Shown piece by piece: positions 54,665-64,000 of a stretch of 64,000 nt of DNA. The stretch is from Marvania coccoides (lineage: Eukaryota; Chlorophyta; Trebouxiophyceae; Chlorellales; Chlorellaceae), in NCBI GenBank assembly GCA_963854735.1, contig OY978100.1, positions 2,046,001 through 2,110,000 of the forward strand. Reading direction: 5' to 3'. The position numbers and the translations under genes were made by a program. Each line of letters starts with the position of its first letter. The first letter of the stretch is position 1. Under the pieces are notes generated by a model. That model made no database searches and had not been told where the DNA came from. It saw only the letters and a list, made by a program, of their open reading frames with translations.

Positions 54665-56140
54665 TTAGCAGGCTACAGCCGCCTTCAGCGCTGCTCCCAC
54701 CACCTCTAGGGCCTCCTCCACCTGAGCCTCCTCCACCACCAACGGAGGCAAAAACCGAATGCTCTCCCTGGCACCAGCCGCCATCAGCAGCACCCCTCGC
54801 TCTGCCGACGCCTTCACAACCCTACCAGCTGCTCCGCTGCCGCAAGAGGCGTCCAACTCGATGGCAAGCATCAGCCCCCTTCCCCGCACTTCTGCAATGG
54901 GCGCTCCGCCCTCAGCTGCGAGCGCAGCTAGCCCCTTGGCCAGCTGCTCCCCTCGCACCCTCGAGTTTTCAACCAGCCCCTCTTCCTCAATGACATCTAT
55001 CGTGGCCACGGCTGCTGCGCACCCCAGCGGCCCTGCACCGTAGGTTCCCCCCATCATGCCGGGGTCCATCCTGTCAAACAGCCCCTCACGAGCTGCCAGC
55101 CCCGCAAACGGAAATCCGCTGGCGATGCCCTTTGCAAAGATCATCACGTCAGGCTGTGCCTGGGTCAGCAGCTGGTGGCCCCACCACGCGCCGGTGCGCC
55201 CCATGCCCGACTGCACCTCGTCGAATATCAGCAGCATGCCGTGCTCGTCGCACAGCGCACGCAGCGCACTCAAAAATCCATGCGGAGGCACCAAAAACCC
55301 GCCTTCGCCCAAGATCGGCTCGATTATGATGGCAGCGGTCTCGCTGGGATGGCTCTGCTGCTTCAGAAGCATGCGCAGTTCCTCCAGGGGGGAGCCACAG
55401 CACTGCCTGTCTCCATAGGCAGCAGCTCCGCCTATGCCAGGTGTTTCACACACTCCGTGGCCCAGCCCGCCCGCCGCTGTCCTCACCCTGCAGTGCAGGC
55501 AGTAGGGGTAGGGTGCGACCGCCACACCGCTGGGCAGCGGCCCGAATCTCTGCCTGTATACTGTTTTTGAGGTCGTGAGAGACATTGCTCCGTAGGTGCG
55601 CCCGTGATAGCTCCCCGCGAAGCTGATGACGTTCTGGCGCCCCGTGTGACACCGTGCCAGCTTCATCGCGTTGTCCACTGCCTCCGAGCCACTCTGGCAG
55701 AAGAAAAAGCGGGACAGGCGCTCCGGCATGATGCGCTGGAAGCGGTCTAGCAGGGCAAGCATGGGTGGGTGGAGGGGCAAGAGGTTCTGTTGGGCGAACA
55801 GCAGGGTTTTGGCCTGGTCGGCGATGGCCTGCGCCACCTTTGGGTGGGAGTGCCCCGTTGAGGTGACGCCTATGCCACTGGTGAAGTCTAGGTAGCGCCG
55901 GTTGTCGGTGTCCCAGACATAGCAGCCTGCTGCGCGGGCGGCCACTATCTCCTGCAGTGAAGAAATGGCCATGGCGGTGTGGTACAACACAAATATATGA
56001 AGCAATGAGGAGGAAAAAAGGGGGATGGCGGATGGCGAGCTAGTAAATTGCTTTCTCACATTGAGTTTGGCAACTGACGGGAACAAGTGCCGTGACGCGT
56101 CCGCAAAGGCCGCGATGGGCTGTGTGATTTTCGAACCCAT
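54665..56140 (-). CDS. Class III aminotransferase, probably 4-aminobutyrate aminotransferase
   Basis: Two exons (56140-56060 and 55951-54665), phase 0, give 455 residues. Class III landmarks are YVWDTDNRRYLDFTSGIGV, FFCQSGSEAVDNAMKLAR, SYHGRTYGAMSLT, EPILGEGGF, FDEVQSGMGRTG, and the PLP lysine at 301 in FAKGIASG. The order and wording resemble bacterial and algal GabT-type enzymes more than plant pyruvate-dependent POP2. The amino acceptor is therefore not certain, and ornithine or beta-alanine aminotransferases remain possible. The frame extends to a GTG at 56182, but the ATG at 56140 (MGSKITQ) is the first methionine. No clear presequence. It lies 550 bases from GAD, same strand; RPN5 diverges 207 bases away. 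Confidence 0.85.
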   Translation of the reverse strand: MGSKITQPIAAFADASRHLFPSVAKLNVRKQFTSSPSAIPLFSSSLLHIFVLYHTAMAISSLQEIVAARAAGCYVWDTDNRRYLDFTSGIGVTSTGHSHPKVAQAIADQAKTLLFAQQNLLPLHPPMLALLDRFQRIMPERLSRFFFCQSGSEAVDNAMKLARCHTGRQNVISFAGSYHGRTYGAMSLTTSKTVYRQRFGPLPSGVAVAPYPYCLHCRVRTAAGGLGHGVCETPGIGGAAAYGDRQCCGSPLEELRMLLKQQSHPSETAAIIIEPILGEGGFLVPPHGFLSALRALCDEHGMLLIFDEVQSGMGRTGAWWGHQLLTQAQPDVMIFAKGIASGFPFAGLAAREGLFDRMDPGMMGGTYGAGPLGCAAAVATIDVIEEEGLVENSRVRGEQLAKGLAALAAEGGAPIAEVRGRGLMLAIELDASCGSGAAGRVVKASAERGVLLMAAGARESIRFLPPLVVEEAQVEEALEVVGAALKAAVAC

Positions 56141-56347
56141 GGCGCGTTTCTCCCTTCTAGCGCACCGACACGGTCTTGGCACCCTGCAAATTTAAATTAT
56201 GCCTGACCATGTGGCCCAGCCTCGCGGAAATCACGGAGTTTTCAAGTCTTCAACTTTCTTTTGAGCAGTTCTTCAACCACTCGCTATTCCAAGTCCATTT
56301 ATATCTAAACTAGTAAAAGTCAAAAGCCACGTTATCTCTCGGGCAAG
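56141..56347. promoter_or_regulatory. Divergent promoter, GABA-T / RPN5
   Basis: 207 bases between facing-apart start codons, including a TATATCTAAACTAG stretch at about 56300. Confidence 0.4.
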
Positions 56348-58203
56348 ATGGGGCCTCCTCAGCCGATGGATGCAGAGGACCTGCAAATTGAAGTGGACAA
56401 GCTCGATCAAGTGCAGCGGGGAAAGACCATTACTGTAGATTTAGAGAAAATACGGGCAGATGTTGACGCGCTGGTTCAAAAAGCAAAGGCGGGCCATCGA
56501 CAGGAGGCCATCGACGGTCTGCTTGCAATTGAGAAACAGGGCCGCCTGGCCGAGGACATTGGCAGCACCAGGCTGGCATGCAGCACAATCTTGCAGGTGC
56601 GCCATTGCACGCGCGAGCCGTTGCTGTGCGCTTTCATTTTCTTCGCTGATCACTTCAATTAATTTCGATCGTCAACTGTTTCCCCCCTCACAGATTCTTT
56701 ACGAGGTTGGCGACTGGAAGGGCCTGGAGGAGAGCGTCGTGCTGCTGTCCAAGCGCCGCGCCCAGCTGAAGCAGGCAGTTCAGGACATGGTGCGGCAGTG
56801 CATGGGGTACACTGAGGCTGCCCCCTCAGCAGAGGTCAAGGTGGAGATGATCAAGACGCTCAAGGCACTGACAGAGGGGAAGGTGAGAAGCAGAACTGTA
56901 GCCGAATTGTGGTTTCATTGGGTTCGCAAGTGAGCGTGGGCAGCGTGCATACTTGACTTCTTTTATTTCTGTTTTTTTCACTGCAGATTTATGTGGAGAT
57001 TGAGCGCGCTAGGCTCACCCGGCAACTGGCCAGGATGAAGGAGGCGGAGGGTAATGTGGCGGAGGCAGCGGAGATTCTGCAGGAGGTCGCAGTGGTGAGT
57101 AGTAGAGAAGAAATTCAAAGTTACACGCTCGCCTATTTTTTGCGGCCCATTAAAAAAAAAAAAAAAGACAACTTGTAATGCAGAATGCTCATCCATGCCA
57201 TGCACTGTACTCGTGTTTCTTCATCAACCACCATTCTATCTTCTAATTTTCCATTTTTTTCTTCTTTTCACAACAGGAAACATTTGGCGCCATGGCCAAG
57301 TCCGAGAAGATCGCCTACATCCTGGACCAGATGCGGATGTGCCTGGACAGCAAGGACTATGTGCGTGCGCAGATTCTCTCCCGCAAGGTCTCCCCCCGCG
57401 CCTTCAACGTTCCCGCCTCTGGCGCCAAGAAGGGCGAGACCACGGGCGAAATCGGCATCGAGGGCACCGCCATCGAGGCCCCCGCGCCCGGCACCCCTAC
57501 CCTGGAGGAGCTCAAGATGCAGTACTACGCGCTGATGGTGCGTTTCCACGCCCACGAGAAGGACTACTTGGAGATCTGCCGTGCCCACCGAGCGGTGCTG
57601 GACACACCCTCGGTGGAGGCGGACCCGGCGCTGTGGGGGGAAGCGCTGCGCAAGGCGGCGTGGTACGCGGTGTTGGCGCCTCAGGACTCGCACCAGCAGT
57701 CGCTACTGGCGGTGACCGCCGCCGACCGCCGCCTGGACGCCCTGCCGCTGTACAAAGACATGCTGTCCAAATTCGCCGGGAAAGACGTGCTGTGGTGGCG
57801 CACGCTGAGCTCTGAGTGGGCTGCGGAGATGGACGCGATGAGCGGGGTGTTTGGGGAGGGCGAGGGGGGGGCAGCAGCAAGGGAAGATCTCCGGCTGCGG
57901 GTGATTGAGCACAACATCTACTGCGCTGCGGGGTACTACAACCGCATCAGCGTGGAGCGGCTGGCGCAGATGCTGGACCTGCCTGCTGAGGAGGCTGAGT
58001 CGCGGCTGTGCGACCTGGTGACCTCACGTGGGCTGGATGCTAAAGTGGACCGACCGGCGGGGGTGGTAAGGTTTGGGGCGCGCAAGGGGCCCGGGGAGTC
58101 GCTCAACCAGTGGAGCGGGAGCATCGGGAAGCTGCTGGGTCTGGTGGAGAAGACGTGCCAGCAGATTCAGAAGGAGAGCATGGTGCACAAGGTGCCGCTG
58201 TGA
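56348..58203 (+). CDS. RPN5: 26S proteasome regulatory subunit RPN5 (PSMD12)
   Basis: Four exons (56348-56596, 56694-56882, 56987-57094, 57277-58203), all phase 0, give 490 residues. Family landmarks are the helical repeats of the N-terminal half, VYVEIERARLT-type segment at the third exon, EKIAYILDQMRMCLDSKDYVRAQILSRK, and the C-terminal PCI module with RVIEHNIYCAAGYYNRISVERLAQMLDL and ending NQWSGSIGKLLGLVEKTCQQ. It is a lid subunit of the 19S particle. An insert of about 25 residues (GAKKGETTGEIGIEG...) after SRKVSP is longer than in most orthologs. Confidence 0.95.
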
Positions 58204-58488
58204 ATACAGTTATAGTATGTAGAATTAGAAGTAGGAAAAATGAGGTTAAAAACTCAAATAATGGCGGCGCGATTGTAAATGGATTTCCAGATGCGAGGAG
58301 AAATAAGAGCATGCTGTGCGTGGCATGGCGTGGCCGGTAAAAAAGTCAAACTCTTGAGTTGACTGCGAGTCTTTTCGTAAAAAAATGAAGTGGTAGTTTT
58401 GGCGAGGGGAATAGCTAGAAGAAGCTGGAGATCTTGAAAAACAAATAAAAAAATAGGTTGAACTGACGGTCAGAAGCCATTCAAAAAT
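58204..58488. other. RPN5 to DRC4 gap
   Basis: 285 AT-rich bases. No gene seen; it must hold the DRC4 promoter. Confidence 0.4.
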
Positions 58489-59423
58489 ATGTCGGCGGCG
58501 TTGACGAGAAAAGGCAGCACAAATCCCTCAGTCGCGGCACCCACAAACTCGCAAACAGATGGCGCGTCTTTGGATGAACTGAAGCGCCAGGTGGCCGTGC
58601 TTGAGCAGTCAAAGGTCAAGGAGGAGAAGGCCCGAAACTACTTGCAACTTGAGAGGGTAAGATTATATGAAAAAGAAAAAAAGTGCACGTTGAAAGCCTT
58701 TTTAAAACTTATGTTGACTGCAAACATAAAACGTTACAATCTGTTAATCCACAGGACCGCATTTTGGACTTTTGGGACGTGACCAAGGCGAGATTGGCAG
58801 ACGCCTCCGCCCGTGTGCGAGCGCTGTCGCTGCAGATGGAAGCGCAACAGGCCGAGCACGCAGCCAACATAAAAGCATATCGCGACCGCATCCGCGCGCT
58901 GGCAGCCGACCACGCCGCCCAGGTGGCCGATCTAAAAGCTGGCAGCGAGGCAGCGGTCGCGCAGGTTCACGTGGAGCTGGAAAGAGAGTTCATGGCGCGA
59001 GAACAGGCACATCGCGCTGCATTGCATGAAGCGCGTGCCCGGCAGCAAGCAGCGGAGGAGGCCACGGCTCGCGCGCAGCTGGATTGCGAAGCGCGGATAG
59101 CGGCAGCAGCGGCGGAGCAAGAGACAGCGCTGGCTGGGGTGCAGGCTGCCTACGATGAGAAGCTGCATGCAGGCCTGAGCGCAGCGGAACAGCGGTACCA
59201 GGCGTCCATGCAGGAGGCCAGCGCTCGTCGCGACGCGGCTGTGTCTCAGATGTCGGGCCAGCAGGAGGCGCTGCTGCGGGAAGCGAGGGAGCACCACGCA
59301 GCCACGCTGGCAGCGCAGCTGGACCTCATTGCACCCCTAAGAAAGGACCTGGAGGCGGCCACCGCGGAGGTGCAGCGCATGAAGAAACTCCAAAAGGAGC
59401 CTCCTTCTCCCAGAATGAAATAA
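58489..59423 (+). CDS. DRC4: Dynein regulatory complex subunit 4 (GAS8/PF2)-like coiled coil, short form
   Basis: Two exons (58489-58656, 58755-59423), phase 0, give 278 residues. The start of the GAS8 domain is recognisable: ARNYLQLERDRILDFWDVTKARL (split by the intron exactly after LER), then AEHAANIKAYRDRIRALAADHAAQVADLK. A long Ala/Glu/Arg coiled coil without breaks follows, then LDLIAPLRKDLEAATAEVQRMKKLQ. Orthologs continue for about another 190 residues after this point. Here a stop follows in PPSPRMK, and the RanBP1 stop is only 115 bases on. So the C-terminal half is absent. By family it links the nexin-dynein regulatory complex to axonemal doublets. Assignment rests on the intron-spanning motif; a general coiled-coil protein is the alternative. 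Confidence 0.65.
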
Positions 59424-59537
59424 AAACGCATGTGAATATTTTTAATTTTACGATACCACAGGATTTATTAAAGTTTCAGATACCAGCATCCTCATTATTA
59501 TACGCATCTACGTCTATCCCTGCACCGCCACTTTCTT

Positions 59538-60480
59538 TTACTCTTCGTCCTCCACCTTGGCCTTGGCGGCCAGCTCATCAGCGGCCTTGTCAGCCTCGCT
59601 CTCCTCCTCAGGCTCCTCCTCACCCTCGCTGCCTTCCTCCTCCTCTTCGCCCTCCTCTTCCGCGCCAGTCAGCCCCAGCACCTTCTCGTTCGCCTCGGCG
59701 GCGGCCTCATATGCCTTTTGGAACTCTTGCGCCCGCTCGGCCGAGGCAAAGCGGATGCAAAACAGCTCCGGCCGCTGCACCTCGTCCGCAAAGTCGACGC
59801 AGCTGAACACCATAGCCTTCTCGCTGCCGGTGTGCTCCTGCACCTTTGTTCCCGGCATGATGACGTGGTTGCCGCGGATCTTGAGCGTCTTGTCCTGGCG
59901 CATCAGGAAGCGCGTGCGGCCGCCCTCCTTGTGCTTCAGCAGCTTGGCCTGGCCCACGCCGCGCTCCTTCCACTCGCTGGCCTCGTTGTCGAACCGATAC
60001 AGCTTGCACTTGCTGCAGTCGAAGTAGCAATACAAAAAATTCAGAATTAGTGGGCGGTCGGTCGAGCTGTGTGGGTGAAAATTGAAATTAAGCAGCTGGA
60101 AACGGCGGACTCACAAATCGAACAGAGACTCTTCTTGCTCCTCGCCGGTGGACACCTCCACCTCCTCCAGCTGCACCACAGGGGCGTACTCAGCAGCGCA
60201 CTCCTCCTCGGGAGCGGCCTCCTCGCCAGCCTCCTCCTCGCCATCGGCCGCAGCGGGCTTGGCCACCGCGCCGGTGAACCCGCCGAAGCCGGTGCCGGTG
60301 CCAAAGGTGGATGCAGCTCCGAAAATGGGAGTTACAGATGGGGCCTGCAATTTAGTTTAGGTTGGGCGATTTTTGAGTTTGGCGGTTGGAATTAAGTTTT
60401 CATACTATGCGTTTAAATGCTACCTTGACCTCCTCGCCCTCAGTCCCGTTGGTTGCAACTTTGGGAGCTTCGTCCGCCAT
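59538..60480 (-). CDS. RANBP1: Ran-binding protein 1
   Basis: Three exons (60480-60424, 60344-60115, 60012-59538) give 253 residues. After an acidic N-terminus comes the RanBD: VQLEEVEVSTGEEQEESLFDFKCKLYRFD, WKERGVGQAKLLKH, RFLMRQDKTLKIRGNHVI, and FCIRFASAERAQEF. The tail is strongly acidic (EEEGEEEEEGSEGEEEP). It binds Ran-GTP in the cytoplasm and helps RanGAP complete nuclear export. A Phe/Gly-type stretch (GTGTGFGGFTG) precedes the domain. The first exon (MADEAPKVATNGTEGEEVK) was found by phase and splice signal. Confidence 0.95.
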
Positions 60481-61534
60481 TTGATCAAGTTTTCAGCTCG
60501 CTGTGTCTCCAAAAGCTGGTGACAGCGCTAGTAGCTTCGATATTTCTTTTGTAGCAATTACTTTATACTAAAATATCAATTAGAAGACGTGAGGCCGTTG
60601 GTTCTGGAAAGGGCCATGCTTCCTGCAACTGATTTCCCCCCCCTCACTCACAAAGAGAGTTGGCATTGTTCGGGTAAGCCGTTCAGGGACGATGCATGGC
60701 AGCAGAAGCATGTCTCCATTTCACAAGAAAAAGGCATGCCAACATGGGACTGCTGCTTCTATGGAGAGGTGGCCGGCAAGAGGTGGCTCATTCTTAATGT
60801 GCACAGCTTGGCGCAGGATAGGGGCCCAGACCCCTATATTCGCAAGCGTTATTAAGATAGAAAGGCTTACATATAAGCATTATGAGCAAAAAACTTAAGG
60901 ACAAATAAACTAGTGCCGAGAAGACTCGATACAAAAAGAACCGTCTAGATTGTATAATGCTGCCCGCCATGCTGCCTCCCGCATATAAACAGGGCGAGAG
61001 GCAGCAGGCGGCTTATGGGGGAAAAGAAAAAGAAAACGAAAAAAACAGAGAGAAAGAGAAAAAAAGTGGGAAGGGCACTCGGAAAACAAATCGATCTAAA
61101 GATTATTCTGAAGCACATTTGGGGGGGGGGGGCCTATGCAGGAATGAAGGGACGGGTCTTTTTGCCAAGGGGGCAGCTGCATGCAGCAAAGTACACAAGG
61201 AAAAAAGAATGCCTGTTATCGCGCAAATTCAATTTTATGTTGCGATTTGTCTTGCTGCCCAACCAACGACAAAAAACTAACGAAGGCGTCAAAAATATGG
61301 AAAAAAACACGTCTGCCATAAAATCGTAGTACAAAAAAACATGAGAAGTGGGTCCGTCTTTTTGGGAAAAAGAAAGTAGTAAAGGAATGGTAAAGTTTTC
61401 GGTAACTTATGGGGGATGCGCCGAGGAGAGAAAAATCCATAAAGGGTATATCGAAAGTGGGATTTAAAAGTGCTTGTGAGTTGATAGAAACAAAGAAGGG
61501 AGAGCTAGTAAAAATCATACAGCCGTTCAAACTA
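60481..61534. other. Gene-less stretch with purine-rich tract and G12 run
   Basis: About 1,050 bases. It holds a long A/G tract at about 61017-61075 and a run of 12 G at 61121-61132. Open frames at 60589-60855 and 60957-61280 show no recognised protein. Confidence 0.5.
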
Positions 61535-63285
61535 TCACAGAGAGCGGAGCATCTGTCGGCGGGCACGCAGCTCGCTCAAGTACGCCAGCCCCAGCGGCAG
61601 GATACCTCCCACCATGCCAAGCGCCCCAGCGCACGCGCCAGCGCACCCATCAGCCTGCAGCACCTGCCACGGCATGGCCCTGACCATGCCAAACATGTTC
61701 ACCGCCTGCAGCGCCACCATCCAGCAGAAGCGCACGCGGCAGCCCAGCGGTAGCACCAGCGCCATGACCGCGTCGCAAGAGCGGACCAGGCACGGCAGCT
61801 TGCCGATGGGGCCCGTGAACGGGCACTCCGTCCCAGGCAGACCATGCAGATGCCCCCCCCGGCGCGCCACCACCACGTTGGTGAGCATCAGCATTGCCAG
61901 CATGGCCTCTCGGGAGCGTGTGTACCACCCAGTCCACCCCATCAGCGCAGTGGAAGCGGCGCAGAAGGGCAGCACCGCCGCCAGGAGCACCGCTGCCCAC
62001 GCCTGGGGGTGCTCCACTGGGGCCATGGCCCAGAACAGGCACACCATGGCGGCCAGATAGACACCGCAGAAGGTGGCGTCTGAGAGGGCGTGGGTGCGGG
62101 CCTCTGAGGTGATGAAGTGGGACTCCAGGGCAGGGGAGGCACGGAAGACGAGCAGCAGGGACATCTGCGCAGCCGCGTCTGCTGCGGGGTCCGCAAACGA
62201 ATGCGAACGTTTGCTGTTGCTGTGATAGTCGGTTTGCTTGTGGGGGGGCAGTTCCTCGTCAGACGCTATCGCCTGAAGCGACTTAGAAGAGCACGATACA
62301 CTCTGGTGGCGAAATAAATGCTCTCCGCCCCCCCAACGAAACTGCTGTTGCTCTGGCTTCGCCTGGCCAGTGTCGGCATCTGTTGCGTGTTTGCCTGCGT
62401 CGGGAACCACCGGCGGCGCCTCTTCCGCGCTGCGGTAGCTCATCTGGCTGCCGTCCTCCTCACCATGCTCTGTGCTGTGGCGGGGCGTGTCAGGCGGCTG
62501 CACAGAGGGCTGCCGCTTGGCGGACACCGCTGCTGCAGGAAAGATAGCGGCGGGGGGCTGCTGCTGCAGCTTCAGGGTGTGGGTGGGGGCGCCCTGCGGC
62601 GGGCGGGACACCTCCAGCGGCAAGTCTTGGAGATCTTCTTCTGCGCCAATGTACTCAGCGTCGGCGTCTCGCAGCGACAGCAGGTGTCCCAGGTGCTGCA
62701 CCCGCGGCAGCGCGATGGTGAGCAGCGCGGGGCCCGCAGCCGCAGCCAGCCGTGCCAGCGCGTCTTTAACTGTGGCACTGGGCTGCGTGTCTGGGCACCC
62801 CACCAGCAGCGATCCGACGTACAGCGCGCGGTAGGCGGCGCCCGCGGGGGGCTGCACGGCCACGGGAGCGCACGCCACCAGCTGTGTGGCTTTTCCTCCC
62901 CCAAATGGAGCTGGCCCAGGCGGCAGGCGCACCGCCAGCGGCATTGCCTGCTTCATGGCCTGCCCTGCCAGGCTGTACTTGAGCGAGACCAGGCTGACCA
63001 TGGAGTGGCCGGGTGTGAGGAGGTTGTCAGTCACAAACAGACCGGTGCCGCAGCGAATGGATGCTCTGTGAGGGGGGTGAGGGATGCGATGTGAAAAAGG
63101 ACCAGGGTTTGAAAAAATTGGGCGTAATAATGAAGGGCGGGCTGGTACGCTCACCTCAAAAACGTCGTATCGGGGAATATGGTGGCCAGCGACGAAGCCA
63201 ACGCGTCGGGCACGGACTCAGTCGCGAAAATTTCGGCAATCGACAGCGAGAGGATGCTAAAGGTGGCGTCCTCATCAGGCGCCAT
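61535..63285 (-). CDS. Unknown 553-residue protein with C-terminal multi-helix membrane domain
   Basis: Two exons (63285-63155, 63065-61535) give 553 residues. The first about 200 residues are soluble (MAPDEDATFSILSLSIAEIF, GTGLFVTDNLLTPGHSMV), followed by a Gln/Pro/Ser-rich low-complexity region. The last about 190 residues have six hydrophobic segments: CGVYLAAMVCLFWAMAP, AWAAVLLAAVLPFCAAST, MLAMLMLTNVVVA, SCDAVMALVLPLGC, FCWMVALQAVNMFGMV and GALGMVGGILPLGLAYL. I do not recognise the family. The residues just before the helices (MSLLLVFRASPALESHFI) resemble the lead-in to membrane sensor proteins, but no enzymatic domain is present. Confidence 0.65.
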
Positions 63286-63598
63286 GGCTACGAATGGCGT
63301 TTATTTAATTAATTTGTAAATCAATTTGGTGGGGGCGGTAGCGTTGTGGCTCTATATCGATTTTAAGGCATTCTGCGAAAGCTCCAACACGTTCGTGTTC
63401 GGAGACGACGCGGGCGTAGTTCGGGTTTATAAATTATATAAATTTGAATTAAATATGCGAGAAGACGTGTGAAAAACAACAAAAAAGATTTGCTTGCTTG
63501 CGACGAGGCCTCGTGCTTTCCTCTCACTCAAAATCCACCATCTCACAGCAAACCCCTTTATTGTATAGTTAATACCAGGCTATCACCGACCAGTGGAG
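63286..63598. promoter_or_regulatory. Divergent promoter at 63.4 kb
   Basis: 313 AT-rich bases between two start codons facing apart. Confidence 0.4.
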
Positions 63599-63852
63599 AT
63601 GTCTGAAGCCGTAGAGGAGATCCCGCAGCCCACCGTGGTGCCCGAAGCCGTGGTAAGTCTGTGAATACAAAAAGCGAGGCTTTTTTAGGGCAATGCATTT
63701 GAAAGACGGCGTCTTCCGCGCTGATCAATATATTAGTCATCGCCTACGCTGATTTTTTTATGCTGCGATCGGGGGTCTCCGAGATATTCAGTGACTAATT
63801 TTGTCCCATTTCCGCCTTCCTTCAGGAGGTTGTGGAGGTCAAGGAGATCCAC
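63599..63852 (+). CDS. 5' end of an acidic protein, cut by the window
   Basis: Two short exons, 63599-63652 (MSEAVEEIPQPTVVPEAV) and 63826-63852 (EVVEVKEIH), both phase 0 with GTAAG and GTACG donors. More exons must lie past the window end. Acidic starts of this type occur in nascent-polypeptide-associated complex alpha subunits, but too little is present to name it. Confidence 0.5.
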
Positions 63853-64000
63853 GTACGTTGTCATTGTTACCTTGACTGCAATCAGCGCCGCAGTGACCGC
63901 TGGATGTATCTTATTTGCCAGCCCTTATTTTGTTTCATGGCTGGGCAGCTGAAGGAAGCCTTTTTCTTTGGTTTTTTGCTCCACGCCCCCTCCATTACCC

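Noticed and set aside
56141..56182. GABA-T start at 56182
   Set aside because: That codon is GTG and the 14 residues after it are Arg/Cys-rich leader. The first ATG is at 56140.
52..64000. CRISPR array, rRNA or prophage genes
   Set aside because: No regularly spaced palindromic repeats, rRNA-like stretches or phage-type genes seen. I also noticed no tRNA cloverleaf, but a tRNA scan was not possible by eye.

Overview
This window is nuclear DNA of a photosynthetic eukaryote, most likely a chlorophyte green alga of the trebouxiophyte kind. The species call is inference. The sequence shows GC-rich coding exons, AT-rich intergenic DNA and introns, about 69 short spliceosomal introns, a chloroplast ferredoxin-NADP reductase, a starch-binding (CBM20) plastid protein, plant-type glutamate decarboxylase and B3-like DNA-binding proteins. 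I saw no bacterial operons, rRNA, CRISPR array or phage genes. Exon structures below were built by hand from ORFs, splice signals and reading phase, and nearly all close in frame.

Layout. 1-9.4 kb: GT71 mannosyltransferase (+), condensin D2-like HEAT protein (-), a mobile-element-like block with long imperfect inverted repeats, and an intronless PTR/NRT1 transporter (-). 9.9-16.9 kb: small plastid-type membrane protein (+), two tandem paralogous B3-like genes (+), unknown 213-aa protein (-). 17-24 kb: tail-to-tail truncated gene pair (frameshifted fragment + and SDR lacking its catalytic half -), CmcI-type methyltransferase (+), HMG-box protein (-), with two copies of a dispersed repeat. 24.2-31.2 kb: one 2,095-residue SET-domain protein (-) with six copies of an unfamiliar CX5CX5HXGXC motif. 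32.8-41.7 kb: FNR (+), BCKDH E1-alpha (-), ACBP (+), CBM20 protein (+), NMNAT with a thylakoid-like presequence (+). 42.5-48.6 kb: MSH5 (+), PSME3IP1/NIP30 (-), MTFP1 (+), complex III hinge protein (-). 48.6-50.6 kb: gene-poor, full of degenerate repeats. 50.6-64 kb: multi-pass membrane protein (+), glutamate decarboxylase and GABA aminotransferase side by side (both -), RPN5 (+), short DRC4 (+), RanBP1 (-), unknown 553-aa membrane protein (-), and the start of another gene (+).

How the genes relate. Most are housekeeping genes without operon logic, packed as convergent pairs (115-470 bp apart) and divergent pairs (137-313 bp apart). The exception is the GAD/GABA-T pair, which would make and then consume GABA. 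MSH5 (meiotic crossover) and DRC4 (axoneme) are both informative about a sexual or flagellate stage. The most unusual signals are the CX5CX5HXGXC motif family, shared by the SET protein and a B3-like protein, and the high share of GC-AG introns (7 of about 69).
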